64,000 nt of DNA from Candidatus Zhuqueibacterota bacterium (GCA_030950365.1 JAUZRQ010000077.1:1-64000); one strand, 5' to 3'; positions 38,544 through 48,358 are shown, numbered from the stretch's first letter. Notes: generated by a model from the sequence alone, not told the origin. A program made the numbers and translations.

Positions 38544-38885
38544 TCAATTGGAATAGCTTGCCACTGCCGCTTCAACATCGTCAAAAATCTCGAATACGGT
38601 GTTCAGCTTCGAAATCGTCAGCAGCGTGCGCAGGCGATCGCTCAGGCTGGCCAGCTTGAGGTCACCACCATGATTTTGCATGATGGTTCGCCCACCGATG
38701 AGCAGGCCAAGACCGGTGCTGTTCATCATATCCACTTCAGACAAATCCACTACTACTTTATATTTGCCGCTATCACTTAGCTGGTGCAGCTTGTCATTCA
38801 GCAAGGCGGCATCGGGGCCCCCCATCAGTTTGCCGGAAATCCTGAGTACGATAACGTCCGAGATTTCCCTTTGCATTAACTTCAT
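38544..38885 (-). CDS. STAS-domain anti-anti-sigma factor
   Basis: 113 residues, a single STAS domain like SpoIIAA/RsbV. The expected phosphorylated Ser is in VDMMNSTGLGLLI near residue 57. GGAG lies 7 nt before ATG 38885. Such proteins sequester an anti-sigma kinase when dephosphorylated. The RsbU-like phosphatase at 12141 is a plausible partner, and no anti-sigma kinase is in the window. It lies 39 bp downstream of secF. Confidence 0.88.
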   Translation of the reverse strand: MKLMQREISDVIVLRISGKLMGGPDAALLNDKLHQLSDSGKYKVVVDLSEVDMMNSTGLGLLIGGRTIMQNHGGDLKLASLSDRLRTLLTISKLNTVFEIFDDVEAAVASYSN

Positions 38886-38924
38886 ACCATACTCCAATGC
38901 CTAGTAACTCCCCGCCGGAGCTTT

Positions 38925-39845
38925 TTACCGACGCCGACGATTGGTTTTGCCAGATTTTTGCAATTGGCGCATTTCCCATTCCGCCACGACCGGCGTTGCG
39001 ATGAAAATGGAGGAATAGGTTCCGACAATGATGCCGATCAGTAGCGCGAAGGAGAAGGTGCGCAGGACCTCACCTCCATTGATGTACAGCACAAACACCA
39101 CAATCAGGGTCGTCAGCGATGTTACAATGGTGCGGCTTAACGATTGATTGATGCTCATATTCAGGATTGAAAAAAAGCTTTCGCGGCGCATGCTTTTCAG
39201 GTTTTCACGGATCCGATCGAACACCACGATGGTATCGTTCAACGAATAACCGACAATGGTTAGAAAGGCGGCTACCACTGACAGGCTAATTTCCATGCGC
39301 AGGATCGAGAAAATGCCGAGGGTGATCAGCACGTCATGAAACAGCGCCACAATCGCACCTACGCCGAACACGAATTCGAACCGAATCCAAATATACAATA
39401 GAATCAGCGCCAACGATACGAGGACCGCCCACACGGCGGCCGAACGCAACTCCTTCCCGATCTTCGGCCCCACGCTTTCAACACTGAGCATGGTCGGATT
39501 CATGTCGGCAAATTTTTCGGATAGGGTGTTCAGAATCGTAGAAGTGGCCTGATCGTTGTTTTGCTGCACTTCGATTCGAATGAGCACGTCATTCGGAGAG
39601 CCAAAGTTTTTGATTTCGGCTTTGGCGAAACCCACTTCACCGAGAGCCTTGCGGATTTCTGCAATCGGCGCCGGCTTTTCAAAGTGCACGTGTATTTCCG
39701 TCCCGCCGAGAAAATCAATGCTGTAATCGGGGCCGCCGTGAATCAGAAGCGTGATCAAACCCACGGCGATCAGAAAAAGCGAAAAGGAAATGGCAATTTT
39801 TCGTTTACTTAAAAAATCGATGTTGGTTTGTTTTAAAAACTGCAT
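38925..39845 (-). CDS. secF: Protein translocase subunit SecF
   Basis: 306 residues. N-terminal transmembrane helix (IAISFSLFLIAVGLITLLI), the SecF signature DFLGGTEIHVHF, a small periplasmic domain, then five membrane helices including VGYSLNDTIVVFDRIREN, which carries the conserved motif of SecD/F/RND proteins. It uses the proton gradient to assist Sec export together with SecD, encoded 38 bp upstream. Confidence 0.96.
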   Translation of the reverse strand: MQFLKQTNIDFLSKRKIAISFSLFLIAVGLITLLIHGGPDYSIDFLGGTEIHVHFEKPAPIAEIRKALGEVGFAKAEIKNFGSPNDVLIRIEVQQNNDQATSTILNTLSEKFADMNPTMLSVESVGPKIGKELRSAAVWAVLVSLALILLYIWIRFEFVFGVGAIVALFHDVLITLGIFSILRMEISLSVVAAFLTIVGYSLNDTIVVFDRIRENLKSMRRESFFSILNMSINQSLSRTIVTSLTTLIVVFVLYINGGEVLRTFSFALLIGIIVGTYSSIFIATPVVAEWEMRQLQKSGKTNRRRR

Positions 39846-39883
39846 AGCCCGTCGTCTCTCCAGTCAAAGGTTCAGCAACCTCA

Positions 39884-41923
39884 TTAAATGCTGAGTTTGG
39901 TCAACGTTCGTTTCTGGGTGATGGTATCGAAAATCACACGCGTCACCACGATGGCGGTGAACATACTGGCCAGGATGCCCACAGACAGCGTGACCGCAAA
40001 ACCGCGGATCGGGCCAGTACCGAACTGGTACAGCACCAGCGCGGTCAGGAAGGTGGTCACGTTGGCATCAAAAATCGTCCAGAAAGCACGACTGTAGCCG
40101 GCATCGATGGCGGCACGGACGGTTTTGCCCGTACGCAGCTCTTCGCGGATGCGTTCGAAAATGAGCACGTTGGCATCCACGGCCATGCCCATGGTCAAGA
40201 TGAGGCCAGCAACCCCCGGCAGCGTAAGGGTCGCGCCAAACGCAGCCAGCGCGGCCATGATCAAAATCAAGTTCAAAATCAGTGCAATGTCGGCAATAAG
40301 TCCCGACATCCGATAGTAAATCATCATGAACACCACCACCAGAATGATGCCGATGGCGATGGATATCTGTCCGCGTCGCACCGAGTCACGCCCCAGCGAT
40401 GGTCCAATGGTGCGCTCTTCGATCGGCACCACCGGAGCCGGCAGCGCACCGGCACGCAGCACGATGGCCAGCTCTTTGGCTTCTTCCATGCTGAAATTGC
40501 CTTCAATGATGGCGTTGCCACTGGGGATTTTATCCTTGATATTGGGGGCGGAGGCCACTTTGCCATCCAGAACAATCGCCAGCCGTTTGCCCACATTGGC
40601 GCCGGTTACGCGGGCAAAAATCCGTGCGCCTTCTCGATTCATATTCAGGGTCACAATGGGCTGTCCCTGCGTAAAACTTTGGCTGCCGCTGCCAATGGTC
40701 ACGCCCGCTTCAGTGATGTATTTCCCCGTCATCTCAGGCTGCTTTTTCAAGAAAAACAAGGTATAAAATTCTTGCCCATCATGGATGACTGGCTTGGAAG
40801 AAAATAGAAATTCCGCATCGTCGGGGATGACATTCTTCACTTCCGGCATATTCAAAATGCGCTGCACCGCGCGCAGATTCTTCGCAGGCACCATCACCTC
40901 ATTGCCAATCGGCCACAGCAGCGAGAAAAACGGATTCTGTTCGAACAACTCTTCTTCCACCACCACGGTGGTATCGTTGGCCTTTTTCGCGGCCGAATCG
41001 CCGATGACCGTGGACTCGCCAAACAACGCGCTCACGCCCACTTCCTTCGTCCCCGTGCCCGCGGCCTTGCTGGTGTCTGCACCCGTAATGGCCTTGCCAC
41101 TGGCCTTGATCTTCTTTTTCACCACATCATCGATTTGCTTCAGCACGGCGGAAAATACAGCCGGATCCTTGAGCAGCTTGAATTCCAAGACCGCTGTTTT
41201 GCCGATAAGCGATTTAGCGCGCTTGATGTCGGTGATGCCGGCCAGCTCGATCACGATACGGCGGCTACCCTGTTTGGTAATGGTGGGCTCGGACACGCCG
41301 AACTGGTCAATACGGTTGCGCAGCACTTCGAGGGTGCGATCGACGGCATCTTCGGCCTGTTTTTTCAGCTCATCAATAATCTGGTCATCGGTTTGCACGC
41401 GGCGGCCGAAATAGCGATTGAGCCGGATGCCTTTTTCCTGAAAAGTGGCCAGCAGAACATTGAAAAAGTCTTCGTCGGTTTGCTGGGAGCGGCGCGTCAC
41501 TTCGGTCATAAGGCTGTCAAACCGGGCATCTGGATTTTTGGACAGACTGCGCAACAGCTCCGGCAGGTCCACTTCATAGACCAGATATGTGCCGCCCAGA
41601 AGGTCCAATCCCTGTTTGATCGATTTGGGCTCGTTTTCGTCGATTTTTTCCTGCAGTTCGTTCAGTTTTTCGGCGATGTTCAGGGCACGGTTCAACTTGT
41701 CCTGATCCTGTATCGACTCGCGCAGGCGGGCTTCCAGCAGGCCCACGCGCAGGGCTTCGTGAATTTCGTCAACATTCAGGTTGGCGAAGGTTTGCAATTC
41801 CTGAACAAGTTTTTCAGACTGTTGGCGATACTGCCACAGGCTATATGTCGGATAGAGTTGGTAAACGGCCCAGATGATCACCGCGAAAATGATGATCGTT
41901 CGCATCAAATTGTTTCGGCGCAT
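39884..41923 (-). CDS. secD: Protein translocase subunit SecD
   Basis: 679 residues, longer than the E. coli protein because of Lys/Thr-rich insertions in the periplasmic part. An N-terminal membrane anchor (TIIIFAVIIWAVYQLYP) is followed by LDLLGGTYLVYEVD, a P1 domain (RIDQFGVSEPTITKQG; RIVIELAGI), the P1-head region and six membrane helices near the end (GMAVDANVLIFERIREEL). ATG 41923 has GGAGG 8 nt upstream. It forms an operon with secF and the STAS gene. Confidence 0.96.
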   Translation of the reverse strand: MRRNNLMRTIIIFAVIIWAVYQLYPTYSLWQYRQQSEKLVQELQTFANLNVDEIHEALRVGLLEARLRESIQDQDKLNRALNIAEKLNELQEKIDENEPKSIKQGLDLLGGTYLVYEVDLPELLRSLSKNPDARFDSLMTEVTRRSQQTDEDFFNVLLATFQEKGIRLNRYFGRRVQTDDQIIDELKKQAEDAVDRTLEVLRNRIDQFGVSEPTITKQGSRRIVIELAGITDIKRAKSLIGKTAVLEFKLLKDPAVFSAVLKQIDDVVKKKIKASGKAITGADTSKAAGTGTKEVGVSALFGESTVIGDSAAKKANDTTVVVEEELFEQNPFFSLLWPIGNEVMVPAKNLRAVQRILNMPEVKNVIPDDAEFLFSSKPVIHDGQEFYTLFFLKKQPEMTGKYITEAGVTIGSGSQSFTQGQPIVTLNMNREGARIFARVTGANVGKRLAIVLDGKVASAPNIKDKIPSGNAIIEGNFSMEEAKELAIVLRAGALPAPVVPIEERTIGPSLGRDSVRRGQISIAIGIILVVVFMMIYYRMSGLIADIALILNLILIMAALAAFGATLTLPGVAGLILTMGMAVDANVLIFERIREELRTGKTVRAAIDAGYSRAFWTIFDANVTTFLTALVLYQFGTGPIRGFAVTLSVGILASMFTAIVVTRVIFDTITQKRTLTKLSI

Positions 41924-42188
41924 GTGCGCTTCCTCCAAGGTTCAATTCGTCATCAAACAAACAGCTTGCAATATAATTTTTTTCGCCCTAAAAGTCAAGA
42001 ATTACAACGCTGGACGGACGCCCACATTCACGGGCGATTCACCCATTTACCATGCGCCCTGTTATATGGTTGCAGGCAAGCTACTGGTTCTGGCCTGGAC
42101 TGCAAACACTGTAAAATCCACTATCAAACGGGGAGGAATGCATTCTAACGGCTTTTGTAGAGTTCATCTGGCGCACGGACGGTTTGGA
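41924..42188. other. Intergenic region between gdhA-like gene and secD
   Basis: No gene and no clear terminator. It must contain the secD promoter, which I could not place. Confidence 0.4.
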
Positions 42189-43469
42189 TTAGCCGTATAT
42201 GCCACGCAGCTTCAGAGTTTTGGCCACGCGATCAATAGCCAGCACATACGCACCGATGCGCATGCTTACGCTGTGCTTTTGGGCCGTATGGTCCACTGCC
42301 TGGAATGCTTCGCGCAGGATGCGGGTCAACCGTTCATGTACCACATCCACTGGCCAGAAAAAGCCCATACGGTCCTGCACCCATTCGAAATATGACACAG
42401 TCACCCCGCCAGCATTGGCGAGAATATCCGGAATAACCAGAATGCCTTTATCATTCAGAATGGGGTCTGCCTTGGCTGTGGTGGGCCCGTTGGCTCCTTC
42501 CACGATAATTTTGGCCTGGATGCGATCCGCATTCCGCCTGTTGATCTGATCCTCCAGCGCGCACGGCGCCAGAATGTCGCACGGCAGTTCGAGCAACTCC
42601 TCGTTACTGATAAGATCGGCGCCTTTAAAATCGGTAAGCAGGCCGTCATGCCTTTCCTTGTGCTCAAGCGCCTTTTGAATATCAATGCCGTTGGGATTGT
42701 AGTAACCACCGGTCACATCGCTGATGGCCACCACTTTGCAGCCGAGCTCGGCAAACTCCTTGGCCGCAATGGAGCCAACATTGCCAAAGCCCTGAACCAC
42801 CACGCGTGTGTCTTCCGGCTCCATGTTGAATTTTTCCATGGCCGCCTCGGCCACGATGCGCACGCCGCGGCCGGTGGCCTCCACCCGGCCCATGGAACCG
42901 CCCAAAAAGCGCGGCTTTCCGGTGACGACCGCTGTCTCGGTATGACGCACGTGCATGCTGTAGGTATCCATGATCCAGCCCATGATCTGCTCGTTGGTAT
43001 TCACGTCCGGCGCCGGGATATCGCGCTCTGGGCCGAGAATATCGAGCAGATTGGCGGTATATCGCCGGGTGATTTTCTCGAGCTCCACTCTGGTCAGGCT
43101 ACGCGGATCGCATTTCACGCCGCCCTTGGCCCCGCCGAACGGGATGTTCACCACCGCGCATTTCCAGGTCATCCAGGCGGCCAATGCCTTTACTTCGGAT
43201 AGCGTCAAGTTTGGGCTGTATCGGATTCCCCCCTTGGACGGCCCACGCACACTGGAGTGAATCACCCGATAGCCTTCGAACACCTCGATGGTGCCATCGT
43301 CCATCTGAATCGGAATCGAAGTAATGATTTGCATCTGGGGGGTTTTCAAATAATCATACACGCCGGCTTCCAGGTTTAATATTTCAGCAGCCACGTCAAA
43401 GCGCGACATCATCGATTCAAACGGGTCCTCGGCATCCGGCTTGATGGGTGCTGGCTCGACGTAACTCAT
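42189..43469 (-). CDS. gdhA: Glutamate dehydrogenase (Glu/Leu/Phe/Val family)
   Basis: 426 residues, typical of the hexameric short form. It interconverts glutamate and 2-oxoglutarate plus ammonia. The N-terminal dehydrogenase domain has GGIRYSP, the catalytic-Lys region VVNIPFGGAKGGVKCDP and PAPDVNT. The Rossmann domain begins at VVVQGFGNVGS, and AIDRVAKTLKLRGIYG ends the chain. NAD or NADP preference cannot be read safely. The start ATG overlaps the nitrilase stop by four bases (ATGA), so it is translationally coupled to the amidohydrolase upstream, a sensible pairing for nitrogen metabolism: the amidase may release ammonia. Confidence 0.94.
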   Translation of the reverse strand: MSYVEPAPIKPDAEDPFESMMSRFDVAAEILNLEAGVYDYLKTPQMQIITSIPIQMDDGTIEVFEGYRVIHSSVRGPSKGGIRYSPNLTLSEVKALAAWMTWKCAVVNIPFGGAKGGVKCDPRSLTRVELEKITRRYTANLLDILGPERDIPAPDVNTNEQIMGWIMDTYSMHVRHTETAVVTGKPRFLGGSMGRVEATGRGVRIVAEAAMEKFNMEPEDTRVVVQGFGNVGSIAAKEFAELGCKVVAISDVTGGYYNPNGIDIQKALEHKERHDGLLTDFKGADLISNEELLELPCDILAPCALEDQINRRNADRIQAKIIVEGANGPTTAKADPILNDKGILVIPDILANAGGVTVSYFEWVQDRMGFFWPVDVVHERLTRILREAFQAVDHTAQKHSVSMRIGAYVLAIDRVAKTLKLRGIYG

Positions 43470-44341
43470 TTCTTCTCTCCCTCAATAGTATTTAAAGATT
43501 CATTTTGAATCAGCCAATTGATGTTTTGCAAGGCTAAATGCAAATCTTCGTCGCGGCGCAGCGGCGTGTGGATACGCTGCTCACGCAACGCCGCTGCATC
43601 GACCTCGAAATACAGCAATTGTTCACCATCCCCGGCGCGGCCCAGCAACCGGCCATCCGGCGCAATCGCTTCACTACCGCCCCAATAGCGCCGTCCGTTT
43701 TCCTCCCCGGCGCGGTTCACAAAAAATACATAAGCTTGTAGCATACGGGCATAAAAGTTGTTCTGCGTGCGACAAGCACAGGCCGGTGAAACGGGATCGT
43801 CCAGATTTGGCGTGGTCTGCATGGAATTGGTCAAAATGAACAGCACATCTACGCCGCGCAAGAACAAAATATAAGCCGGCAGCAGGTGCCAGCTTTCTTC
43901 GCAAATCAAAATTCCGGTGCGATAACCGCTGTTCTCGAAAGTCCGCCAGGTATTCCCACGCGCGAACCATTTGCCCTCTTCAAAAATACGATAGGTGGGC
44001 AAATACACCTTGCGGTGCACGAACTGAACCTGCCCCCCGGCCAGAACCACGGCCGCGTTATAAAAAAATGGGCCGCGCTCTTCGAGAACACAGCCTGTGA
44101 TAATGGTGATGTGCCGGGAGATTTCTTTGAGACTGTCCCAGAAGGCGTCGTTGGCCTGCAAGGCCAGCTCCGAGGTCTGTTCTTGGAAGTGATAGCCGGT
44201 GAGTGCGAGTTCCGGAAATGCGATGGTCATCGCCCCCTGTTCGATCGCCTGCTCGCAGAATTCGAGATGCTTTTCCTTATTACGCTGCAGATTGCCCAAC
44301 ACCGGTGCTGTCTGGGCGAGACAGATTTTATGCGAATTCAT
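43466..44341 (-). CDS. Carbon-nitrogen hydrolase (nitrilase superfamily)
   Basis: 291 residues. The Glu-Lys-Cys triad is present: Glu in AFPELALTGY (near 43), Lys in HRKVYLPTY (near 110), Cys in ILICEESWH (near 149). Family members hydrolyse amides or nitriles, or transfer acyl groups. The sequence fits the amidase branch better than true nitrilases, but substrate is unknown. Start and stop both overlap neighbours by 4 bp (ATGA), forming a tight three-gene operon with a 55-residue gene and the glutamate dehydrogenase. The second catalytic Glu region is not obvious by eye. Confidence 0.9.
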   Translation of the reverse strand: MNSHKICLAQTAPVLGNLQRNKEKHLEFCEQAIEQGAMTIAFPELALTGYHFQEQTSELALQANDAFWDSLKEISRHITIITGCVLEERGPFFYNAAVVLAGGQVQFVHRKVYLPTYRIFEEGKWFARGNTWRTFENSGYRTGILICEESWHLLPAYILFLRGVDVLFILTNSMQTTPNLDDPVSPACACRTQNNFYARMLQAYVFFVNRAGEENGRRYWGGSEAIAPDGRLLGRAGDGEQLLYFEVDAAALREQRIHTPLRRDEDLHLALQNINWLIQNESLNTIEGEKK

Positions 44342-44505
44342 GATGGCTGCTTGCCCCCGGCTGTTGACGATTCTGCGGCATCTCGGGCCAGGCGACGCAG
44401 CACTTCCCGGGTAATGCGCACCAGCAATTCATAATCGCAATCGTCTCCCAGGCGTTCCTTGACCGCCCGTACCACCCGACGAATTTGTTCTTCAGTGAAT
44501 TGCAC
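44338..44505 (-). CDS. Small 55-residue helical protein in the nitrilase operon
   Basis: GTG 44505 follows AAAGGATC, and the stop TGA overlaps the nitrilase ATG (ATGA), which is the main reason for the call. The product begins VQFTEEQIRRVVRAVKERLG, continues DDCDYELLVRITREVLRRLA and ends in a Ser/Gly/Lys-rich tail. It is amphipathic and helical, perhaps a two-helix hairpin. No family recognised. Its fixed place ahead of two nitrogen-metabolism genes suggests a regulatory or adaptor subunit; that is inference. Confidence 0.65.
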   Translation of the reverse strand: MQFTEEQIRRVVRAVKERLGDDCDYELLVRITREVLRRLARDAAESSTAGGKQPS

Positions 44506-44842
44506 GATCCTTTCCCTTTACCTCCCCATGCCTGCAAAAGTGCCGAAATATAGAGACTTCAGTATTTAGTTGCAAGCGGAATTTCTTGCGGAGTTGAAAA
44601 GATAATCAAGTAGCACGACTCACCAGAGTCGTTCCTGCCCAATCCTCAGCCATCACCCTAAGCTTCACAAATCTAGCATGGATTCCTAAATCGGACCTTT
44701 TAACACCACCAATTAGAGATACGCAAAGGCGGCGCATCATCCACGATAAAGCAATCCCCCACCACAAAACAAAGCATTTCCCGGGAACCAGACTCCTTAG
44801 AGGCGGGCTACATAAAAACGCAAAAACCCATTCAGGCCTCGC
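44506..44842. other. Intergenic region with a hairpin
   Basis: No gene. ACGACTC (44615-44621), ACCA, GAGTCGT (44626-44632) make a perfect short hairpin without a T run. Likely promoter region of the nitrilase operon. Confidence 0.45.
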
Positions 44843-46483
44843 CTACATTTCTTTTTCGTATTTTCGCTTGAATTTGAGGATGCTTTCGCAGATGGCTTCG
44901 GCGATCTTTTTCTGAAAGGTAGGTGATTTGAGGAGTCGCTCTTCTTTGCGATTGGAAATGAACGCCACTTCAATCAGAATGTTCGGCATCGATGCGCCGA
45001 TCAGCACATAATAGCCGGCCTGTTTCACACCCCGATTTTGGATGTTCACGCGTTTGGTAACTTCCGACTGCACCAGCGCGGCCAGTTCCTGACTCTGCTG
45101 CATGAAATCGTTTTGCGCAATGGTCAACAGAATGAAGTTTTCGGCATCAAAATCGGCGTAGGCGGTATGGTCTTCCTCGAAATGGATCACGGCATTTTCT
45201 CGCCGGGCCACTTCCAGCGCTTCCTCGGTTTTGGCCGGTCCCAGAATGTAAGTAGTGATGCCACGCACACGTGGACTGCGATTGGAGTTGGCATGAATAC
45301 TAATGAACAGTTTGCCCTGCTCCTGATTGGCCAGCCGTGTACGGTCGGTCAGGCGGATAAAACGGTCATCCTCGCGCGTCAGTACGACCCGCACATCGCT
45401 TTTTTTCTTCAGCGCCTTTTTCAGGTACCGGGCGATGGCCAGGGTCACGTCTTTTTCTTTCACCCCGGTCGGGCCGATCGCTCCCGGATCGCGGCCGCCG
45501 TGCCCCGGATCGATCACGATGGTATCGATGAGCCACTTTTGCTTTTCACGCTCCAGGGTTTTAAGAATATCTTCAGAGACCTTTTCCTTGGTGATGAGCG
45601 AAATCAGAATTTCCTGGCTTTGCGGGTTGGTGTAAATTTTGCGTTTGCTGACTTCGGCATTTAAAAGGAAAGAGATCTGCGCCATTTGGGGCAGTTGCAC
45701 CGGAACGATTTCCTTGATCACGCCGTTGCCGGACGGCATTGGGAAATCGGTGGTATCCACCCGGCCCCCGTAAATATCGATATACAACCAGCCGCGCGTG
45801 TATCGGGAATTGATCTGTGAACGCTCGAATGGCCGCGCCGTTTTGATGCGCAGCAAAATACCGTTGGTCTTTTGCTCGACATTCACTCCGAGGATGTTCG
45901 GCACCAGCGAGGCCGAATGCGCATCGGCATCCGTCTTCGGCGCCGCTTTCTCCTCACGTCCGGGCTCGCGATCGCGCTCGCCTTCATCCGCTTTCACCGA
46001 TGGTTTTATGGCCTCGGACTCGTCCAGCTCCAGCACTGGCTTGACCGGCCGGGTATCCCGTTTGAGGATGCGAATGCGCCCGTGGTACAACGGCTCAATG
46101 ATGGATAGAAACATGTCCAGCGGTACGAAGATGTCGCCGTCCGCATAGCGCGGCTCGATGGGCATTTGCACGATGCGGTTTCCCACCACCACAAACGGGT
46201 TCAGCGCCGTCACTTTAACTTCCAGATCGCCGAAATACAGAATGACCTTACGCGCCTTCTCACTGTAAAAAGTTCTCAGGTTCAACGCTTCGGCCAGATC
46301 ATGAATCCCGACAAACGGGAATTTTTCAATGTCCGGCAATTGCACCACCGGCAACGGATGACGATGACCATCGACCAGAGCCGTGAAGGTGTGCGTTTGA
46401 GCGAGAGCTTGAGAACTGAAAAGCAGGAAAGCGATGAATAGGTTCAGCGTGAATGGCAGTCGAAATGAACGCAGGCTAATCAT
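44843..46483 (-). CDS. N-acetylmuramoyl-L-alanine amidase (AMIN plus Amidase_3)
   Basis: 546 residues. Signal peptide 1-28 (LFIAFLLFSSQALA). A copper-amine-oxidase-like N-domain (about 30-150) precedes a charged linker, an AMIN domain (about 190-300) for wall targeting and the catalytic domain at about 320-540. Zinc ligands: His in DPGHGGRDPG, Glu in PTGVKEKDVT, His in FISIHANS, and the catalytic Glu in NILIEVAFISN. It cleaves the amide bond between muramic acid and L-Ala in peptidoglycan during division. The next gene on this strand, 11 bp beyond it upstream, is a rhomboid protease. Confidence 0.93.
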   Translation of the reverse strand: MISLRSFRLPFTLNLFIAFLLFSSQALAQTHTFTALVDGHRHPLPVVQLPDIEKFPFVGIHDLAEALNLRTFYSEKARKVILYFGDLEVKVTALNPFVVVGNRIVQMPIEPRYADGDIFVPLDMFLSIIEPLYHGRIRILKRDTRPVKPVLELDESEAIKPSVKADEGERDREPGREEKAAPKTDADAHSASLVPNILGVNVEQKTNGILLRIKTARPFERSQINSRYTRGWLYIDIYGGRVDTTDFPMPSGNGVIKEIVPVQLPQMAQISFLLNAEVSKRKIYTNPQSQEILISLITKEKVSEDILKTLEREKQKWLIDTIVIDPGHGGRDPGAIGPTGVKEKDVTLAIARYLKKALKKKSDVRVVLTREDDRFIRLTDRTRLANQEQGKLFISIHANSNRSPRVRGITTYILGPAKTEEALEVARRENAVIHFEEDHTAYADFDAENFILLTIAQNDFMQQSQELAALVQSEVTKRVNIQNRGVKQAGYYVLIGASMPNILIEVAFISNRKEERLLKSPTFQKKIAEAICESILKFKRKYEKEM

Positions 46484-46494
46484 AATCTTCCTGA

Positions 46495-47340
46495 TTAAGG
46501 CTCCTCTTTGCTTAAAAATTGGCTGGCTCGACGAAGAACTTCCTTTTCTTCATCGGTCAAATTTTCATAGCCGACTTCGTTGATTTTATCAAGGATGGCA
46601 TCCACATGCTCGCGCAAATGCATCTCCTCCTGACGCCGGCGAGCCTGCCGCACAATTTCTCGTGAAGCCCGCCGCTGTTGAATCCAGTTGGAAAAGGCAC
46701 TTAGTCGCCAATCCAGTTTCAGATATACTAACCCTACAAGCATTCCGCCCAGATGCGCAAAGTGGGCCACGCCATTGTTGCTGCCGAAGATGCCGGAGAA
46801 CAGCGAGATACCGGCAAAAATCATCACCAGATACTTGGCCTGGATGCGAACCGGCAGCACAAAAAACAACAGCAGAAAAATTTCGCGGTTCGGAAAAAGC
46901 AGCGCGAAGGCCAGCAGCAAACCGTAAATGGCACCCGAAGCGCCCACCACCGGGATCATACCGTTGACCGGAAAGATCCATGCATTGAAAATGACCTGAA
47001 TCAGCCCGGCGCCTATGCCGCAAATGAAGTAGTACTTCAAAAACTCTTTGGAACCCCAGGTACGCTCAACCTCCGCCCCGAACATCCACAGGACAAGCAT
47101 ATTGATGAGCAGGTGAAAAATGCCACCATGCAAAAACATGTATGTAAACAACTGCCAGATGGCAAAGCTATACAAGAGCCGGTTGGGAACCAGACCGAAA
47201 TAGGGCTCGAGGGTACCGGAAAAAATGTTCTGCAGCAGGAAGATAGCGATATTGGCGATGATTAAATATTTCACCGCCGGCGGGAACATGCCGCCACCCA
47301 GCCCAAAGCTGAATCGTTCTTCGCGATAGCTATATCCCAT
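46495..47340 (-). CDS. Rhomboid-family intramembrane serine protease
   Basis: 281 residues with about six membrane helices. The catalytic Ser is in GASGAIYGLLLAF and the catalytic His in HFAHLGGMLVGLVY, and the typical HLLINMLVLWMFG loop is present. The C-terminus is a charged cytosolic helix (RREIVRQARRR-like, then LTDEEKEVLRRASQF). It cleaves transmembrane substrates. It probably shares a transcript with the amidase 11 bp downstream. Confidence 0.93.
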   Translation of the reverse strand: MGYSYREERFSFGLGGGMFPPAVKYLIIANIAIFLLQNIFSGTLEPYFGLVPNRLLYSFAIWQLFTYMFLHGGIFHLLINMLVLWMFGAEVERTWGSKEFLKYYFICGIGAGLIQVIFNAWIFPVNGMIPVVGASGAIYGLLLAFALLFPNREIFLLLFFVLPVRIQAKYLVMIFAGISLFSGIFGSNNGVAHFAHLGGMLVGLVYLKLDWRLSAFSNWIQQRRASREIVRQARRRQEEMHLREHVDAILDKINEVGYENLTDEEKEVLRRASQFLSKEEP

Positions 47341-47378
47341 GACGCCGTTCGGTTTGTGTCAAATACGACAATTTCTAA

Positions 47379-47548
47379 GCAGCCATTCAGAACCATGCCG
47401 TTTGGTGTCATTCCGGCTTGCTCCGAGGAAAGAGATTCCGGCATCCGCCAGTAGTCGGACCGGTCCGCCAGTGGCCGGACACGTCCACACGCTGGCGGAA
47501 CCGGAATGACAAGGTATACACCGAAATGCTGGCACGACTGAGCAGCTA
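47379..47548. repeat. MITE-like intergenic element, copy D
   Basis: Begins AGCCATTCAGAACCATGCCG and contains GTGTCATTCCGG, AGAGATTCCGG, TCCGCCAGTAGTCGG and CCGGAATGACAA, ending near CTGAGCAGCTAC. TCCGCCAGTAGT and the CCGGAATGACAA tail are shared with copy C at 57020-57175. Confidence 0.65.
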
Positions 47549-47716
47549 CATTTCTACTTGTAAATACCCATAAAAAACAGCGAATGGTGAAATAATTTTA
47601 TGCGAAATTGTTGTTTGTTCATCTGTAGGCAACCGGACTCCATCGGATATCGGCTTTGAAACGCATTCGGATTGCGGCTGCACGTTCAATAGGTTATCGA
47701 CACCCGCGTGCAATCC

Positions 47717-48358
47717 CTACAATTCATGGAACCGCAGGCCAAACCGGAAGCCAAAACCGGACAGGTTGACTTCATTCCAGATGGGCAGTCCTTCGGGGGT
47801 TTCGGTCCGGTTGCGTGTCACATGCGCGGAATGATACAGAATTTCACCTGTAATGGCGGAACGGCTACCGATTTGGTAGTGAAATCCGGCGCTGACGATC
47901 CAGGACAGGCCCTTGTAAAACCGCCGCTCGGACTTCTGTTCCACGTAATTGTTTTCCTTATTGAAAAGAAACTCGTATCCCAGGCCGCCATGAATTTGAT
48001 AGCCAAAATAGCGGCTGGTTGGAATCACGAAATTAAAAATCGCGTAAACGGGAATGGACAGCGTGGTGTATTCGAGTTCTTTTTGTTGTGTGGTCTCGTT
48101 GATGCCGGCGGAATACCCCGGGGCAGCCACGGTGCTGAGCTTTTTGTAGTTGCGATAATATAAATTGGTGGAAATGCCGATTTCCGTGGTTTCATCAATC
48201 GGCAAGGTAAAATCGCTGCTGAGGAACAAACCTGGCTGGGCATCCTTCGGGTTGAGATAGCCAATTTTTAAAGCCGAAATTCGAAATTGCGCCATGAGAG
48301 CAGCAGGAATGAGAGAAAAAATCACAGCGGCAACAATCCAATGCTTCCTGACATTCAT
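47717..48358 (-). CDS. Outer-membrane beta-barrel protein
   Basis: 213 residues. Signal peptide 1-23 (IVAAVIFSLIPAALMAQ). The rest alternates hydrophobic and polar residues in about eight strands with aromatic girdles (TNLYYRNYKK, FGYQIHGGLGYEFLF, GFGFRFGLRFHEL), the last ending in a hydrophobic strand suited to barrel assembly. Most like the generic outer-membrane beta-barrel (OmpW/porin-like) families of FCB bacteria. Function unknown. Confidence 0.78.
   Translation of the reverse strand: MNVRKHWIVAAVIFSLIPAALMAQFRISALKIGYLNPKDAQPGLFLSSDFTLPIDETTEIGISTNLYYRNYKKLSTVAAPGYSAGINETTQQKELEYTTLSIPVYAIFNFVIPTSRYFGYQIHGGLGYEFLFNKENNYVEQKSERRFYKGLSWIVSAGFHYQIGSRSAITGEILYHSAHVTRNRTETPEGLPIWNEVNLSGFGFRFGLRFHEL

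Noticed and set aside
41135-42148. 337-codon plus-strand frame opposite secD
   Set aside because: SecD is certain. The plus-strand frame is rich in His/Phe/Gln runs and extends over its antisense, so it is a shadow.
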